Assembly: GCA_937872475.1 (NCBI GenBank)
Contig: CALMSY010000006.1
Span: 1 to 62,173 of the forward strand
DNA length: 62,173 nucleotides
Reading direction: 5' to 3'
From: 67-14 sp020438345
GTDB taxonomy: Bacteria; Actinomycetota; Thermoleophilia; Solirubrobacterales; 70-9
The notes under the pieces are model-generated. The model did not search any database, was not told where the DNA came from, and was given only the letters and a program-made list of their open reading frames with translations. Below, one piece after another: positions 34,404 through 42,432 of the stretch. A program made the translations under genes and the position numbers. Each line of letters starts with the position of its first letter. The stretch's first letter is position 1.

Positions 34404-35001
34404 ACTGGAGAACAGGCTGTCGGAGGTCCCCACAGATACCTGGGGCAGCCTGCGGGAGCGCTTGCTTGAAGAGGCAGCCGGACAGGATCTGCTCGACCTT
34501 GCCTACGAACGGCATGATTCCCCGTTCGGGACTTTGCTCGTGGTCGCGGGGCCCCGGGGGATCCTGCGGATAGCCCTTGCCACCGAAGATGAAGCAGAGG
34601 TTCTGCATGATCTTGCAGCACGTGTGTCGCCGAGGATCGGTCGTGTCGGCCAGAGCGCGATAGCCACGGCCAGAACGCAACTCGACCGTTACTTCGACGG
34701 TCGACTCCGGGATTTTGAGCTGCCCCTTGACTGGCAACTGACCAGGGGATTCCGACGGGAAGTTCTGAAGCAGACCGTGGCCATTCCATACGGCTCCACT
34801 GCCAGCTACGCGGAGGTGGCGAACCAGGCCGGAAACCCACGTGCGGTCAGGGCGGCCGGATCGGCCCTGGCAACGAACCCGCTGCCGATCATCATTCCTT
34901 GCCACAGAATTCTGCGCTCGGACGGGACCACAGGCTCCTACCTGGGAGGATCCCGGATGAAGGAAGCCCTGCTCGCGCTGGAGCAGGGCGGCGCAGACTA
35001 G
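34396..35001 (+). CDS. ogt: methylated-DNA-protein-cysteine methyltransferase with N-terminal extension
   Basis: Repairs O6-alkylguanine by transferring the alkyl group to its own cysteine. The C-terminal domain has TVAIPYGSTASYAEVANQAGNPRAVRAAGSALATNP and the PCHR active site (Cys169), then GSYLGGSRMKEALLALE. ATG 34396 overlaps the sigma-factor stop. The first 35 residues (MNELENRLSEVPTDTWGSLRE onward) precede the usual Ogt N-terminal domain and are predicted helical and charged. Coupling to a sigma gene suggests the protein may bind it; that is inference. Confidence 0.9.
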   Translation: MNELENRLSEVPTDTWGSLRERLLEEAAGQDLLDLAYERHDSPFGTLLVVAGPRGILRIALATEDEAEVLHDLAARVSPRIGRVGQSAIATARTQLDRYFDGRLRDFELPLDWQLTRGFRREVLKQTVAIPYGSTASYAEVANQAGNPRAVRAAGSALATNPLPIIIPCHRILRSDGTTGSYLGGSRMKEALLALEQGGAD

Positions 35002-35336
35002 GAGGCGTTGCGAATCGCTTCGAGCAATTCGCCCTTGTTCATTTTCGAACGACCATTGATTTCGAGTTCTGTCGCCATCTCATAGAGCTCGGCCTTGGTT
35101 GATTTCTCGTTCACGGTCGGGGTGAAGAGGGCCTGGGCGGGAGGGGCAACGGGAACGTCCCGGGCGGAACTCGCTTCTGTTCCGGCAGGGCTGGTCGGGG
35201 CTTTTGCAGTCGACGGCTTTCCGGTCGGCTTCCCGGGCTGGGCATTGTCCCGCTGGACCTGCCGCCAGGCCGCTACAACTACGGCGGTAACTCCGGCGAT
35301 TCCGATTGCGACTTTCTTTTTCACTGGTTCTACCAT
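34998..35336 (-). CDS. membrane-anchored protein with C-terminal Rho_N-like domain
   Basis: 112 residues: a hydrophobic helix (VAIGIAGVTAVVVAAW), a Pro/Ser/Thr/Ala-rich linker, and a C-terminal STKAELYEMATELEINGRSKMNKGELLEAIRNA that matches the Rho termination-factor N-terminal (SAP-like) fold, which can bind nucleic acid. It converges on ogt with a 4-bp overlap of stop codons. Function unknown. Confidence 0.7.
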   Translation of the reverse strand: MVEPVKKKVAIGIAGVTAVVVAAWRQVQRDNAQPGKPTGKPSTAKAPTSPAGTEASSARDVPVAPPAQALFTPTVNEKSTKAELYEMATELEINGRSKMNKGELLEAIRNAS

Positions 35337-35411
35337 CCGCGACTGGGAAAAACGGGACTGATTACGCGGCGAACTCTACCTGCAGAGTTCTTTTGGCCTT
35401 AGTCTCGCCAC

Positions 35412-36116
35412 GTGAAGACTCTTCTCACCGCGGTCTTCGTGACCGCAGCAATCTTGCCGACGCCACATCCGACCGCGACTGCCGAGCCGACCTCGACTTC
35501 AGACTTGTCCGGCTCGACTGGCGCGCGCGAGCTACCCCCGGTTTTCCGGGGGGAAATCGTGCGCCTCGACCGCAACCTGAGACAACGCATGACCGGCTCC
35601 TCCTGGCATCCGGGATGTCCGGTCCCGCTTCGTGACCTTCGGCTCCTGAAGCTGCGGGTCCGGAACTTCGAAAACGAGGTCAAACGTGGTCGCCTCGTCG
35701 TTCACAAGACGGCCGCATCTCGCATGGTCAATGTGTTTCGTCGCCTTTTCGAGGCTGGCTTCCGAATTCGTCGGATGCAGTTGGTGGACGCGTTCGGGGC
35801 CGACGATCACCGTTCCATGAATGCCGACAACACATCCGCCTTCAACTGCCGCGAGGTGGCCGGACGCCCCGGTGTGTGGTCACGGCACGCTTTCGGCAGG
35901 GCGATCGATGTGAACCCGGTCGAGAATCCTTACGTCTTCGGCAGCCATGTCTCGCCGCCGAAGGGTCGGCCTTTCGCCGTCCGATCACCCCGCCGCAGGG
36001 GAATGGTCAATGAGGGCGGTCAGGTGGTCAGGATTCTTGCGTCGATCGGATGGGAGTGGGGAGGCAACTGGTACGGCGCGAAGGATTACCAGCATTTCTC
36101 GGCGTCCGGGGATTGA
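35412..36116 (+). CDS. secreted M15-family (VanY/LdcB-like) peptidase
   Basis: Likely zinc D-Ala-D-Ala carboxypeptidase or endopeptidase acting on peptidoglycan. N-terminal signal (LLTAVFVTAAILPTP). Metal ligands are apparent as His159 and Asp166 in SRHAFGRAIDVNP and His228 in YQHFS; WEWGGNWYG precedes the last. 234 residues. GTG 35412 follows TAGTCT by 6 nt (leaderless). Confidence 0.82.
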   Translation: MKTLLTAVFVTAAILPTPHPTATAEPTSTSDLSGSTGARELPPVFRGEIVRLDRNLRQRMTGSSWHPGCPVPLRDLRLLKLRVRNFENEVKRGRLVVHKTAASRMVNVFRRLFEAGFRIRRMQLVDAFGADDHRSMNADNTSAFNCREVAGRPGVWSRHAFGRAIDVNPVENPYVFGSHVSPPKGRPFAVRSPRRRGMVNEGGQVVRILASIGWEWGGNWYGAKDYQHFSASGD

Positions 36117-36150
36117 ACCGGCTCTCGCCCGGTTAGTATCGGGACGACCT

Positions 36151-36194
36151 GTCGCGCTGAGTTCGTAAGCACCGCTTCGATTAAGGAGTGCGAC
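36151..36194 (+). promoter_or_regulatory. structured leader that can sequester the ribosome binding site of the DUF1989 gene
   Basis: GTCGCGCT (36151-36158) can pair with AGTGCGAC (36187-36194; one G-U), burying the end of the AAGGAG Shine-Dalgarno (36183-36188). An alternative inner hairpin AAGC-ACC-GCTT lies in the loop. The outer bases CGGG and CCCG could extend the stem. I cannot match it to a named riboswitch; guanidine riboswitches precede many DUF1989-type genes, but their consensus is not visible here. Confidence 0.4.
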
Positions 36195-36198
36195 CCGG

Positions 36199-36825
36199 AT
36201 GAAAGCGGGTGCGATGGAAATGTCTGAGGTGGTGACAGAAGTCGGTCACGGCACCGCGGTCAGGTTTGGCCTTTCCGCCGGTGAAACGATTCGAATCGAA
36301 ACTCCGGATGGCTCCCAGGGCGGGGATTTCAGTTTTCCCGGTTTTGATCAGGGATTGACCAGAAACAAACTGGGCTGGAAGCGCTTCGGCCGACCGTGGC
36401 TGGTCTATTCGGCTGAAACCGGTGATTCTCTTTTCGACGTGGATGGTGAGGCGACCTTCGAGGTCACTTCGATGGCTGGCGAAGGAGTTGCGGACATCAT
36501 GTATCCCGGCTGCTGGGATGAGGTCTACCCTGACCGTCGTCAGGGCTGCCAGGACCTGATTTCTGCGGCCCTCGGGATCGAACGCCGTGAGCTTCAAGGC
36601 ATGCTCTCTTTCTTCATTGGCTTTGCGGCAGATGAGGTCGCCTACCGGGGACTCGCGGGAGTCGATCTCCAGCCGGGCGATCACCTCGAATTCCTGGCTC
36701 TGCGTGACGTGGATTGTGCAGTGTCGGCCTGTCCCGACACCGGGATACCGGGTTGGCGACCGGGCAGCCTCCGCGTTGTAGTGATTTCGCCAGGCCGAAC
36801 AGGAAGCGGGGAGCCTGGGGCATGA
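36199..36825 (+). CDS. DUF1989 (urea-carboxylase-associated family) protein
   Basis: A 208-residue DUF1989 protein. Family features: RIETPDGSQGGDFSFPGF, DVDGEATFEVTS, MYPGCWDEVYPD, the middle FFIGFAADEV and the ending PGDHLEFLALRDVDCAVSACPDTG. Relatives include carboxyguanidine deiminase subunits and urea-carboxylase-associated proteins, so guanidine- or urea-type nitrogen metabolism is possible. AAGGAG precedes ATG 36199 within a structured leader. Overlaps the nitrilase-family gene by 4 bp. Confidence 0.75.
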   Translation: MKAGAMEMSEVVTEVGHGTAVRFGLSAGETIRIETPDGSQGGDFSFPGFDQGLTRNKLGWKRFGRPWLVYSAETGDSLFDVDGEATFEVTSMAGEGVADIMYPGCWDEVYPDRRQGCQDLISAALGIERRELQGMLSFFIGFAADEVAYRGLAGVDLQPGDHLEFLALRDVDCAVSACPDTGIPGWRPGSLRVVVISPGRTGSGEPGA

Positions 36826-37778
36826 GTCGTCAGGAAGGTTTCCGTCTGGCAGTTGCCCAGCCTTCGGTGGGGGAGGACAGGCCTGAAGAGTCCAGGGTCC
36901 TCGACTCTACGGCGATGATCCGTGAAGCAGCTGAAGCCGGGGCGGAGCTGCTGCTTTTCCCGGAGAGCTATCCGGGTCCGATAACCGCGGGACTTGGCTT
37001 TGATGCGGGGCCGGAGATCGCTGCGGCATGTAAGGACGCAGGCATTGCCGCCTGTTGGGGACGGGTCGAGCCGTCCGGCGATGGCCGGCATTTCACGGTG
37101 GTCCATCTCACCGACCGCAACGGCAGGCGGGCTGGGCGATATGTCCGGAGCCACCCGGCCACCGGCGATGTCCATCCGGTGCTTTCAGGGGCCCCGATGG
37201 CCCCGGGGCCGGCACTCGGTGTCTTCGTGCTTGGCGGCTTGAGATTCGGGGTGGTCGTTTGCTCGGAGCTCTGGAATCCGGAGATTTGCCGGGTTTTGGC
37301 TCTGCGTGGTTGTGAGATACTGCTCGCTCCCGCTGGTGGAGGCTTCCACCGGGTGGCCGGGAACTGGCAGCTTCTGGCGAGGGCCCGCGCGGTTGAGAAC
37401 GAGTGTTTTGTCGGCCTGACCCAGCAGCTCTTTGGTGATGAGGCAGGGTCTGCCCTGATTGCCGGGCCGGAGGGTGTGCTGGCTTCCGGGGCGGGGTCGG
37501 GCCTGTTGGTCGCTGACCTCGACCTCGGTCGTGCACGTTGGCTCCGGTCGAATGACGATTCGATGCAGCAGCCGAAACCGTTCAGTTCGCTACCCGGCCT
37601 GCTCCGGGCCCGCCGCCCCGAGCTCTACCGGGAGCTAGGGGAGCAATCGGATGGTCTCTACGACTACGAAGAAGCCAGCAGGCAGAGCCAAACCGCGAAG
37701 CCAAACCGCGAAGGTTGTGGTCCGAAACACAGCCACCGCGACCGGAAGCACAACGAGATTGAAGATTCGGCCAAATAG
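36822..37778 (+). CDS. nitrilase-superfamily carbon-nitrogen hydrolase with altered Lys
   Basis: 318 residues. Catalytic Glu48 (LLLFPESYPGP) and Cys147 (GVVVCSELWNPE) are present. The triad Lys, normally in a YRKxH motif, aligns with Arg109 in GRYVRSHP. ATG 36822 overlaps the DUF1989 stop; the frame is open upstream but not family-like. The last 35 residues are polar, and the final codons are formed by a repeat also found after holB. Pairing with DUF1989 suggests amide or ureide nitrogen release; activity is uncertain given the Lys change. Confidence 0.8.
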   Translation: MSRQEGFRLAVAQPSVGEDRPEESRVLDSTAMIREAAEAGAELLLFPESYPGPITAGLGFDAGPEIAAACKDAGIAACWGRVEPSGDGRHFTVVHLTDRNGRRAGRYVRSHPATGDVHPVLSGAPMAPGPALGVFVLGGLRFGVVVCSELWNPEICRVLALRGCEILLAPAGGGFHRVAGNWQLLARARAVENECFVGLTQQLFGDEAGSALIAGPEGVLASGAGSGLLVADLDLGRARWLRSNDDSMQQPKPFSSLPGLLRARRPELYRELGEQSDGLYDYEEASRQSQTAKPNREGCGPKHSHRDRKHNEIEDSAK

Positions 37779-37786
37779 CGCTCCTT
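37755..37786. repeat. dispersed 32-bp repeat, copy A (end of nitrilase gene)
   Basis: Matches 50386-50417 at 27 of 32 positions, sharing GAGATTGAAGAT and ATAGCGCTCC. It supplies the last codons and stop of the nitrilase-family gene. Confidence 0.7.
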
Positions 37787-37813
37787 TATTCACTCCAGGT
37801 GCCAAAACAAAGA

Positions 37814-37841
37814 GAGGGTCCCGGATTTCTCCGGGACCCTC
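37814..37841. terminator. bidirectional terminator between nitrilase gene and nrdJ
   Basis: GAGGGTCCCGGA and TCCGGGACCCTC form a perfect 12-bp stem with a TTTC loop in the gap between convergent genes. An A-rich run precedes it, which serves as a short U-tract on the nrdJ strand. Confidence 0.8.
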
Positions 37842-37931
37842 GCAAACCAGTCAAGCCTATGGTCAGATCAATATCTGCCGTCAACCACAGTGCCCGGTCA
37901 ACCACGGCACCCGGTCAGCTACGGCGCTTGA

Positions 37932-40808
37932 TCAACCACAACCTGTGTTGTTTCCGCAGCTGCTGCAGGTGTAGCAGGCGCCTGTGCGCTGCATCATGCC
38001 GCCGCACTGGTCGCAGGCCGGACCGAGCTCTGCTGCCCCCGGGGTGATGTGGAGCTTGGCTGGGACGACCGGGACATCATCCGTCAGCGCAGACCCGGCC
38101 GGGACCGAACTGCCGCCGGCATCGGGCACAGCCGCTTCGGCCGCCGGCGCCGAACCGCCGCTCCCGCTGCTGGCTCCACCGTTGTCCCCGTTTCCATTCC
38201 CGCCATTGCCCTGAGCCTGGCCGTTCCCGCTTCCGTTGGCGATATTGAGTCCGGCGTTCTCGGCTTCCTTCCGGCTGCGGACCTCAGGGGTCATGATCCC
38301 CTGCTCCTCGAGGAAGTCAGGGTCATTGATGAACTGGGAAGCGAGCCAGCGCATGATGTAGTCCGGCATCGACTTGGCGAAGGGAATGTCGGGGTTGCCG
38401 GTGATTCCCTCCGGGTCAAACCGCATGTAGCTGAACTTGTTGACGAACACTTCCAGCGGCACCCCGTACTGCAGGCCGAGTGAGATCGCAGTTGCGTAGG
38501 CATTCATCATGCCCCGCATCGTCGAACCTTCCTTGCCGATATCGGTCAGGAAGATCTCGCCGACCGACCCATCCCTGTATTTGCCGGCCGTGATGTAACC
38601 CTCATGGCCTCCGACCGAGAACTTGTGGGTGACTGAATCCCGGGTCTTCGGCATCCGGTGCCGGACCGGTCCGGCCGGGGGAGCTTCCGCCTCGGCTTCC
38701 TTCTCCTTGTCCTTCTGGGCGTCGGTACGGAGAGCCTGGGCTGTCTTCGAGCCGTCCCGGTAGATCGCCAATGCCTTGAGTCCGCCTTCCCAACCGCGGG
38801 TGTACGCATCCGCGATGTCCTCAACGGTCGCATCATTCGGCATGTTGACCGTTTTCGAGATCGCCCCGGAAAGGAAGGGCTGGGTCGCCGCCATCATGTC
38901 GATATGGCCGGTATGCGAGATTGCCCGCTCGCCAACTGCGACATCGAAGACCGGCAGGTGCTCTTCCTTCAGGGCCGGGGCTCCGACAATCGTGCCGTGC
39001 TCGTTGATGTAGGCCTCGATCTGCCCGATTTCCGACTCCGAATAACCGAGTGTTTGAAGGGCCAGTGGCACCGACTTGTTGACGATCGTCATGTTGCCGC
39101 CGCCGACCAGTTCCTTGAACTTGACCAGAGAGAAATCCGGCTCGATGCCGGTTGTGTCGCAGTCCATCAGGAAGCTGATCGTCCCGGTCGGGGCCAGCAC
39201 CGTCGCCTGGGCGTTGCGGTAGCCGTGCTCTTCACCGGTTGCGACGGCCACATCCCACTCGGTCCGGGCCGCGTTCAGCAGCTCATCGTGGACACCGTCA
39301 CCATTGATCTCGTATGCCGTCTTCTGCTTGAAAAAAAACACATTGTTATGCGGCTCGCGGTTCAACTCGTAGGCGTCGTAAGGACCCATCGCGGCTGACA
39401 CTTCGGCTGACCTGCGGTAGGCACGGCCGGTCATCAGCGAGGTGATCGCTGCGGCCACGTTCCTGCCCTCATCCGAGTCATAGGGCATGCCGTTCGACAT
39501 CAGCAGCGCACCGAGGTTGGCGTAACCGAGGCCGAGCTGACGGAAGGCCCGGGCGTTGTTCCCGATTTCCTCCGTGGGGTAGCTAGACGGACTGACGACG
39601 ATCTCCTGCGCGAGGAAGACCGTGTCGACGACAGCCGAAAATCCCTCAGTGTCGAAGCTTCCGTCCTCGCGACGGAACTTCATCAGGTTGATTGACGCGA
39701 GATTGCAGGCCGAATCGTCAACGTGCATGTACTCCGAGCAGGGGTTCGAGGCGTTGATCCGACCCGATTCCGGGCAGGTGTGCCACCGGTTGATGATCGT
39801 GTCGTACTGGATGCCCGGATCGGCGCATTGCCAGGCAGCATCCGCGATCTTGTTCATCAGGTCACGGGCCGAAAGGGTCTTGGTGACTGAACCGTCAGTC
39901 CGGGCAAGCAGGTTCCATTCGGCATCGTCAGCGACCGCCTTCATGAACTCGTCCGAAACCCGGACCGAGTTGTTGGCGTTCTGGTACTGGATCGAGGTGA
40001 AACCCTCACCGTCGATCGACATGTCGAAGCCGGCATCACGCAAAGCGCCCGCCTTCTTCTCCTCGTCGGCCTTGCAGGTGATGAAGTGCTCGACGTCCGG
40101 ATGGTCGACATCGAGGACGACCATCTTGGCCGCGCGACGGGTCTTGCCGCCGGACTTGATCGTGCCGGCCCAGGAGTCGGCACCGCGCATGAAGGAGACC
40201 GGGCCGGAAGCGGTGCCGCCCTTCTTCAGCGGTTCCATCGAACCACGGATGTTGGAGAGGTTGATGCCGGATCCGGAGCCGCCGCGGAAGATGTTGCCTT
40301 CCTTGGTGTTCCAGCCGAGGATCGACTCCATGGTGTCCTCGACGGAGAGGATGAAGCAGGCCGAGCACTGCGGTGACTCCTCGAAACCAACGTTGAACCA
40401 GACCGGCGAGTTGAAGGCGACTTCCTGGTGAAGCAGGGTCGCGGTCAGCTCGGCCTCGAAAGCGTCAGCATCGGCGTCGGAGGCGAAGTATCCGCCGTCG
40501 CGACCCCAGTTGGCGATCGTCCCGGAGACCCTGCCAATCATCTGCTTGACCGAGTTCTCACGATCCGGTGAGCCCATCTGGCCCCGGAAGTACTTCTGGG
40601 CGACGATGTTCGTCGCGTTCTGCGACCAGGACTTGGGAAACTCGACCCCGCGCTGCTCGAAAGCAGGCTTGGCCGGATCGCCAATGATCGCGTCGCGGAG
40701 CTCCCACTCGACCTGGTCGAAGGGGTGGATTCCTTCAGTGGTCAGGCGACGCTCGACAACCACCCCGTTGGGGTTAACACGGGTTGACTCGGAAACTGAC
40801 TGGGACAT
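37932..40808 (-). CDS. nrdJ: adenosylcobalamin-dependent (class II) ribonucleotide reductase, with adapter artefact
   Basis: Makes deoxyribonucleotides using vitamin B12. 958 residues. Core motifs: CSACFILSVEDTMESI, RGGSGSGINLSNIRGS, NPCSEYMHVDD (NxCxE site) and PTGTISFLMDCDTTGIEPDF; a C-terminal zinc/redox tail CDQCGGMMQRTGACYTCSSC. Residues 491-501 (FFFKQKTAYEI) are encoded by poly-T plus the Illumina P7 adapter and replace a conserved stretch after REPHNNV, so that segment is not biological. SD GGAGAG precedes the ATG. Follows nrdR by 137 bp. Confidence 0.95.
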   Translation of the reverse strand: MSQSVSESTRVNPNGVVVERRLTTEGIHPFDQVEWELRDAIIGDPAKPAFEQRGVEFPKSWSQNATNIVAQKYFRGQMGSPDRENSVKQMIGRVSGTIANWGRDGGYFASDADADAFEAELTATLLHQEVAFNSPVWFNVGFEESPQCSACFILSVEDTMESILGWNTKEGNIFRGGSGSGINLSNIRGSMEPLKKGGTASGPVSFMRGADSWAGTIKSGGKTRRAAKMVVLDVDHPDVEHFITCKADEEKKAGALRDAGFDMSIDGEGFTSIQYQNANNSVRVSDEFMKAVADDAEWNLLARTDGSVTKTLSARDLMNKIADAAWQCADPGIQYDTIINRWHTCPESGRINASNPCSEYMHVDDSACNLASINLMKFRREDGSFDTEGFSAVVDTVFLAQEIVVSPSSYPTEEIGNNARAFRQLGLGYANLGALLMSNGMPYDSDEGRNVAAAITSLMTGRAYRRSAEVSAAMGPYDAYELNREPHNNVFFFKQKTAYEINGDGVHDELLNAARTEWDVAVATGEEHGYRNAQATVLAPTGTISFLMDCDTTGIEPDFSLVKFKELVGGGNMTIVNKSVPLALQTLGYSESEIGQIEAYINEHGTIVGAPALKEEHLPVFDVAVGERAISHTGHIDMMAATQPFLSGAISKTVNMPNDATVEDIADAYTRGWEGGLKALAIYRDGSKTAQALRTDAQKDKEKEAEAEAPPAGPVRHRMPKTRDSVTHKFSVGGHEGYITAGKYRDGSVGEIFLTDIGKEGSTMRGMMNAYATAISLGLQYGVPLEVFVNKFSYMRFDPEGITGNPDIPFAKSMPDYIMRWLASQFINDPDFLEEQGIMTPEVRSRKEAENAGLNIANGSGNGQAQGNGGNGNGDNGGASSGSGGSAPAAEAAVPDAGGSSVPAGSALTDDVPVVPAKLHITPGAAELGPACDQCGGMMQRTGACYTCSSCGNNTGCG
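39307..39338. other. Illumina P7 adapter plus poly-A embedded in nrdJ (assembly artefact)
   Basis: Bases 39307-39330 equal the reverse complement of the 24-nt Illumina P7 flow-cell oligo (which runs CAAGCAGAAG ... CATACGAGAT), followed by eight A residues. It lies inside conserved nrdJ coding sequence and happens to keep the frame open. Confidence 0.95.
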
Positions 40809-40945
40809 ACTCTGGCTCTCTCCTCACTGCTCGGGACGACTGGTTCTGCTTACGACTGGCAATTCGTGAATCTCACTGACTGGGTGATGCGGTCTGACTG
40901 GTGCTGTGGTGTTGCCTTGCTGCGGTACTGCGGGTGTTTCGAAGT

Positions 40946-41404
40946 TCAGTTCCGGCTGAGCTGAGAGCTCAACCGGTCAAGTTCCGCCTGGACATCCTCG
41001 ACGCCGAGCTGGCGGTATACAGCGGCGAACTGCAGGTATGCGACCTGGTCGATCCGCTTGAGGCCCGCGAGGCACATGTCGCCGATCCGGGCCGCTTCAA
41101 TCTCTCCGCCGTCACGGACGGCGACCTTTTCGATCCGGTCGACCAGGCCATCGATCGCCTCCGGCCGGACCGGTCGCTTGTGCGAGGCGCGCTCCAGCCC
41201 TCCGCGCAACTTGACGCGGTCGAAGGGCTGGCGCCCGCCATCCCGCTTGATGACGAACAGGGCCTGTGCCTCATACCGCTCGTAAGTGGTGAAGCGGTGA
41301 TCGCAGCTGGAGCACTGCCGCCTTCGGCGCACAGCACCCCCCTCCTCGGAGCTTCGACTCTCGAGGACACGACTACCCTGATGTCCGCAATGCGGGCAAC
41401 GCAC
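40946..41404 (-). CDS. nrdR: transcriptional repressor NrdR
   Basis: Represses ribonucleotide reductase genes in response to bound ATP/dATP. Zinc ribbon: RCPHC and RQCSSCDHRFTTYER; ATP-cone: ALFVIKRDGGRQPFDRVKLRGGLERASHKRPV. GTG 41404 gives the standard N-terminus (VRCPHCG). TATAAT lies 7 nt upstream, so the transcript is probably leaderless. A NrdR box lies about 43 bp upstream, suggesting autoregulation and shared control with nrdJ downstream. 152 residues, normal. Confidence 0.96.
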   Translation of the reverse strand: MRCPHCGHQGSRVLESRSSEEGGAVRRRRQCSSCDHRFTTYERYEAQALFVIKRDGGRQPFDRVKLRGGLERASHKRPVRPEAIDGLVDRIEKVAVRDGGEIEAARIGDMCLAGLKRIDQVAYLQFAAVYRQLGVEDVQAELDRLSSQLSRN

Positions 41405-41411
41405 ATGGCAA

Positions 41412-41417
41412 ATTATA
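41412..41417 (-). promoter_or_regulatory. TATAAT -10 element of nrdR
   Basis: A perfect TATAAT on the minus strand, 7 nt before the GTG start. A -35 is not recognisable. The spacing places the transcription start at or next to the start codon. Confidence 0.6.
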
Positions 41418-41446
41418 CTAGGAATGGCGTCGGACACCTTCTTGGT

Positions 41447-41462
41447 ACACCATATATAGCGT
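41447..41462. promoter_or_regulatory. NrdR box
   Basis: ACACCATATATAGCGT matches the 16-bp NrdR consensus ACACwATATATwGTGT at all but two positions. A second phased box is not convincing. It lies just upstream of the nrdR -10 element. Confidence 0.7.
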
Positions 41463-41556
41463 TTCAAAATTATGTTCATTCCGCGATTTGCGGGATCGAC
41501 ACACCAAGTGCTCCCCACACACATGCGGTTTCGGGTGATCGGTACGATGGTGGGCA

Positions 41557-42432
41557 GTGAATGACGGCAGGGAAAATTGTGAATCCGGTCAGGGTGAGGA
41601 CGCTCCGCAGAAGGACAGCACCATCGCCCGTGCTGCCGCCGCGCGCGAAGCTGCGGTCGAACGCGCCGGACTCGCCCGCGAGGCAGCCGTGGAACGAGCG
41701 GGAATCGCGCGTGACGCCGCGGTTGAGATAGCCGGCAACGCCCGCGTCGCCACGGTCGAGAAAGCCGCCGCCGTCAAGGAAGCTGCGGCCGAATCGATCA
41801 AGGCGATCAAGCCCAGGTTCCGCGGGGTCTCCCACGAATGGGCTTTCTTCCTCTCGCTTGGTCTCGGAATCTCTCTGCTGATCCTCGCCGACACACCAAA
41901 GAAGTCCCTCGCGGTCGGGATCTACGTCATCTCCCTTTGCGCCCTCTTTGGAACAAGCGCTCTCTACCACCGGATCAACTGGAAGTCGGTCAAATCCCGG
42001 ATGCTGATGCGCCGGCTTGACCATTCGATGATTTTCCTGCTGATCGCCGGCACGGTGACGCCCTTCGCCCTGCTCACCATGCACGGAACCTGGTCGACCG
42101 CCATCCTGATCGCGGTCTGGTCGGCGGCGGCTCTCGGCATCGTGGTCGAACTGGCCTGGATCCACTCGCCGAAATGGGTCAGCGCCCTCATGTATGTCGC
42201 GGTCGGCTGGATCGGTGCGGTCGCTTTTCCCCAGATCGTCGGCACTGCCGGTGTCTGGGCCGGGATGCTGATCGCGACCGGCGGCCTGCTTTACACAGCG
42301 GGAGCTGTCGTCTATGCGACCGGACGCCCCAACCCGAGTCCGACCTATTTCGGGTACCACGAGGTCTTCCACCTCTTCGTGATCGGCGCCGCAGCCCTGC
42401 ATTTCGCGGCCGTCGCCATGTTTGCTCTCTGA
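41557..42432 (+). CDS. hemolysin III/PAQR-family membrane protein with hendecad N-terminus
   Basis: Seven-helix membrane protein of the YqfA/hemolysin III (PAQR) family: SHEWAFFLSLGLGISLLILA, GTSALYHRINWKSVKSRMLMRRLDHSMIFLLIAGTVTPFAL and YHEVFHLFVIGAAALHFAAV, with the conserved His/Asp putative metal site. Unusually, residues 29-80 form 11-residue repeats (AREAAVERAGL, AREAAVERAGI, ARDAAVEIAGN, ARVATVEKAAA) that should make a long amphipathic or coiled-coil helix before the membrane core. GTG 41557; TACGAT 8 nt upstream. Function in bacteria is unclear. Confidence 0.85.
   Translation: MNDGRENCESGQGEDAPQKDSTIARAAAAREAAVERAGLAREAAVERAGIARDAAVEIAGNARVATVEKAAAVKEAAAESIKAIKPRFRGVSHEWAFFLSLGLGISLLILADTPKKSLAVGIYVISLCALFGTSALYHRINWKSVKSRMLMRRLDHSMIFLLIAGTVTPFALLTMHGTWSTAILIAVWSAAALGIVVELAWIHSPKWVSALMYVAVGWIGAVAFPQIVGTAGVWAGMLIATGGLLYTAGAVVYATGRPNPSPTYFGYHEVFHLFVIGAAALHFAAVAMFAL

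Noticed and set aside
36121..36198. Known guanidine riboswitch (ykkC or mini-ykkC)
   Set aside because: Only one ACGA-containing segment and no match to the consensus stems; kept only as a generic structured leader.
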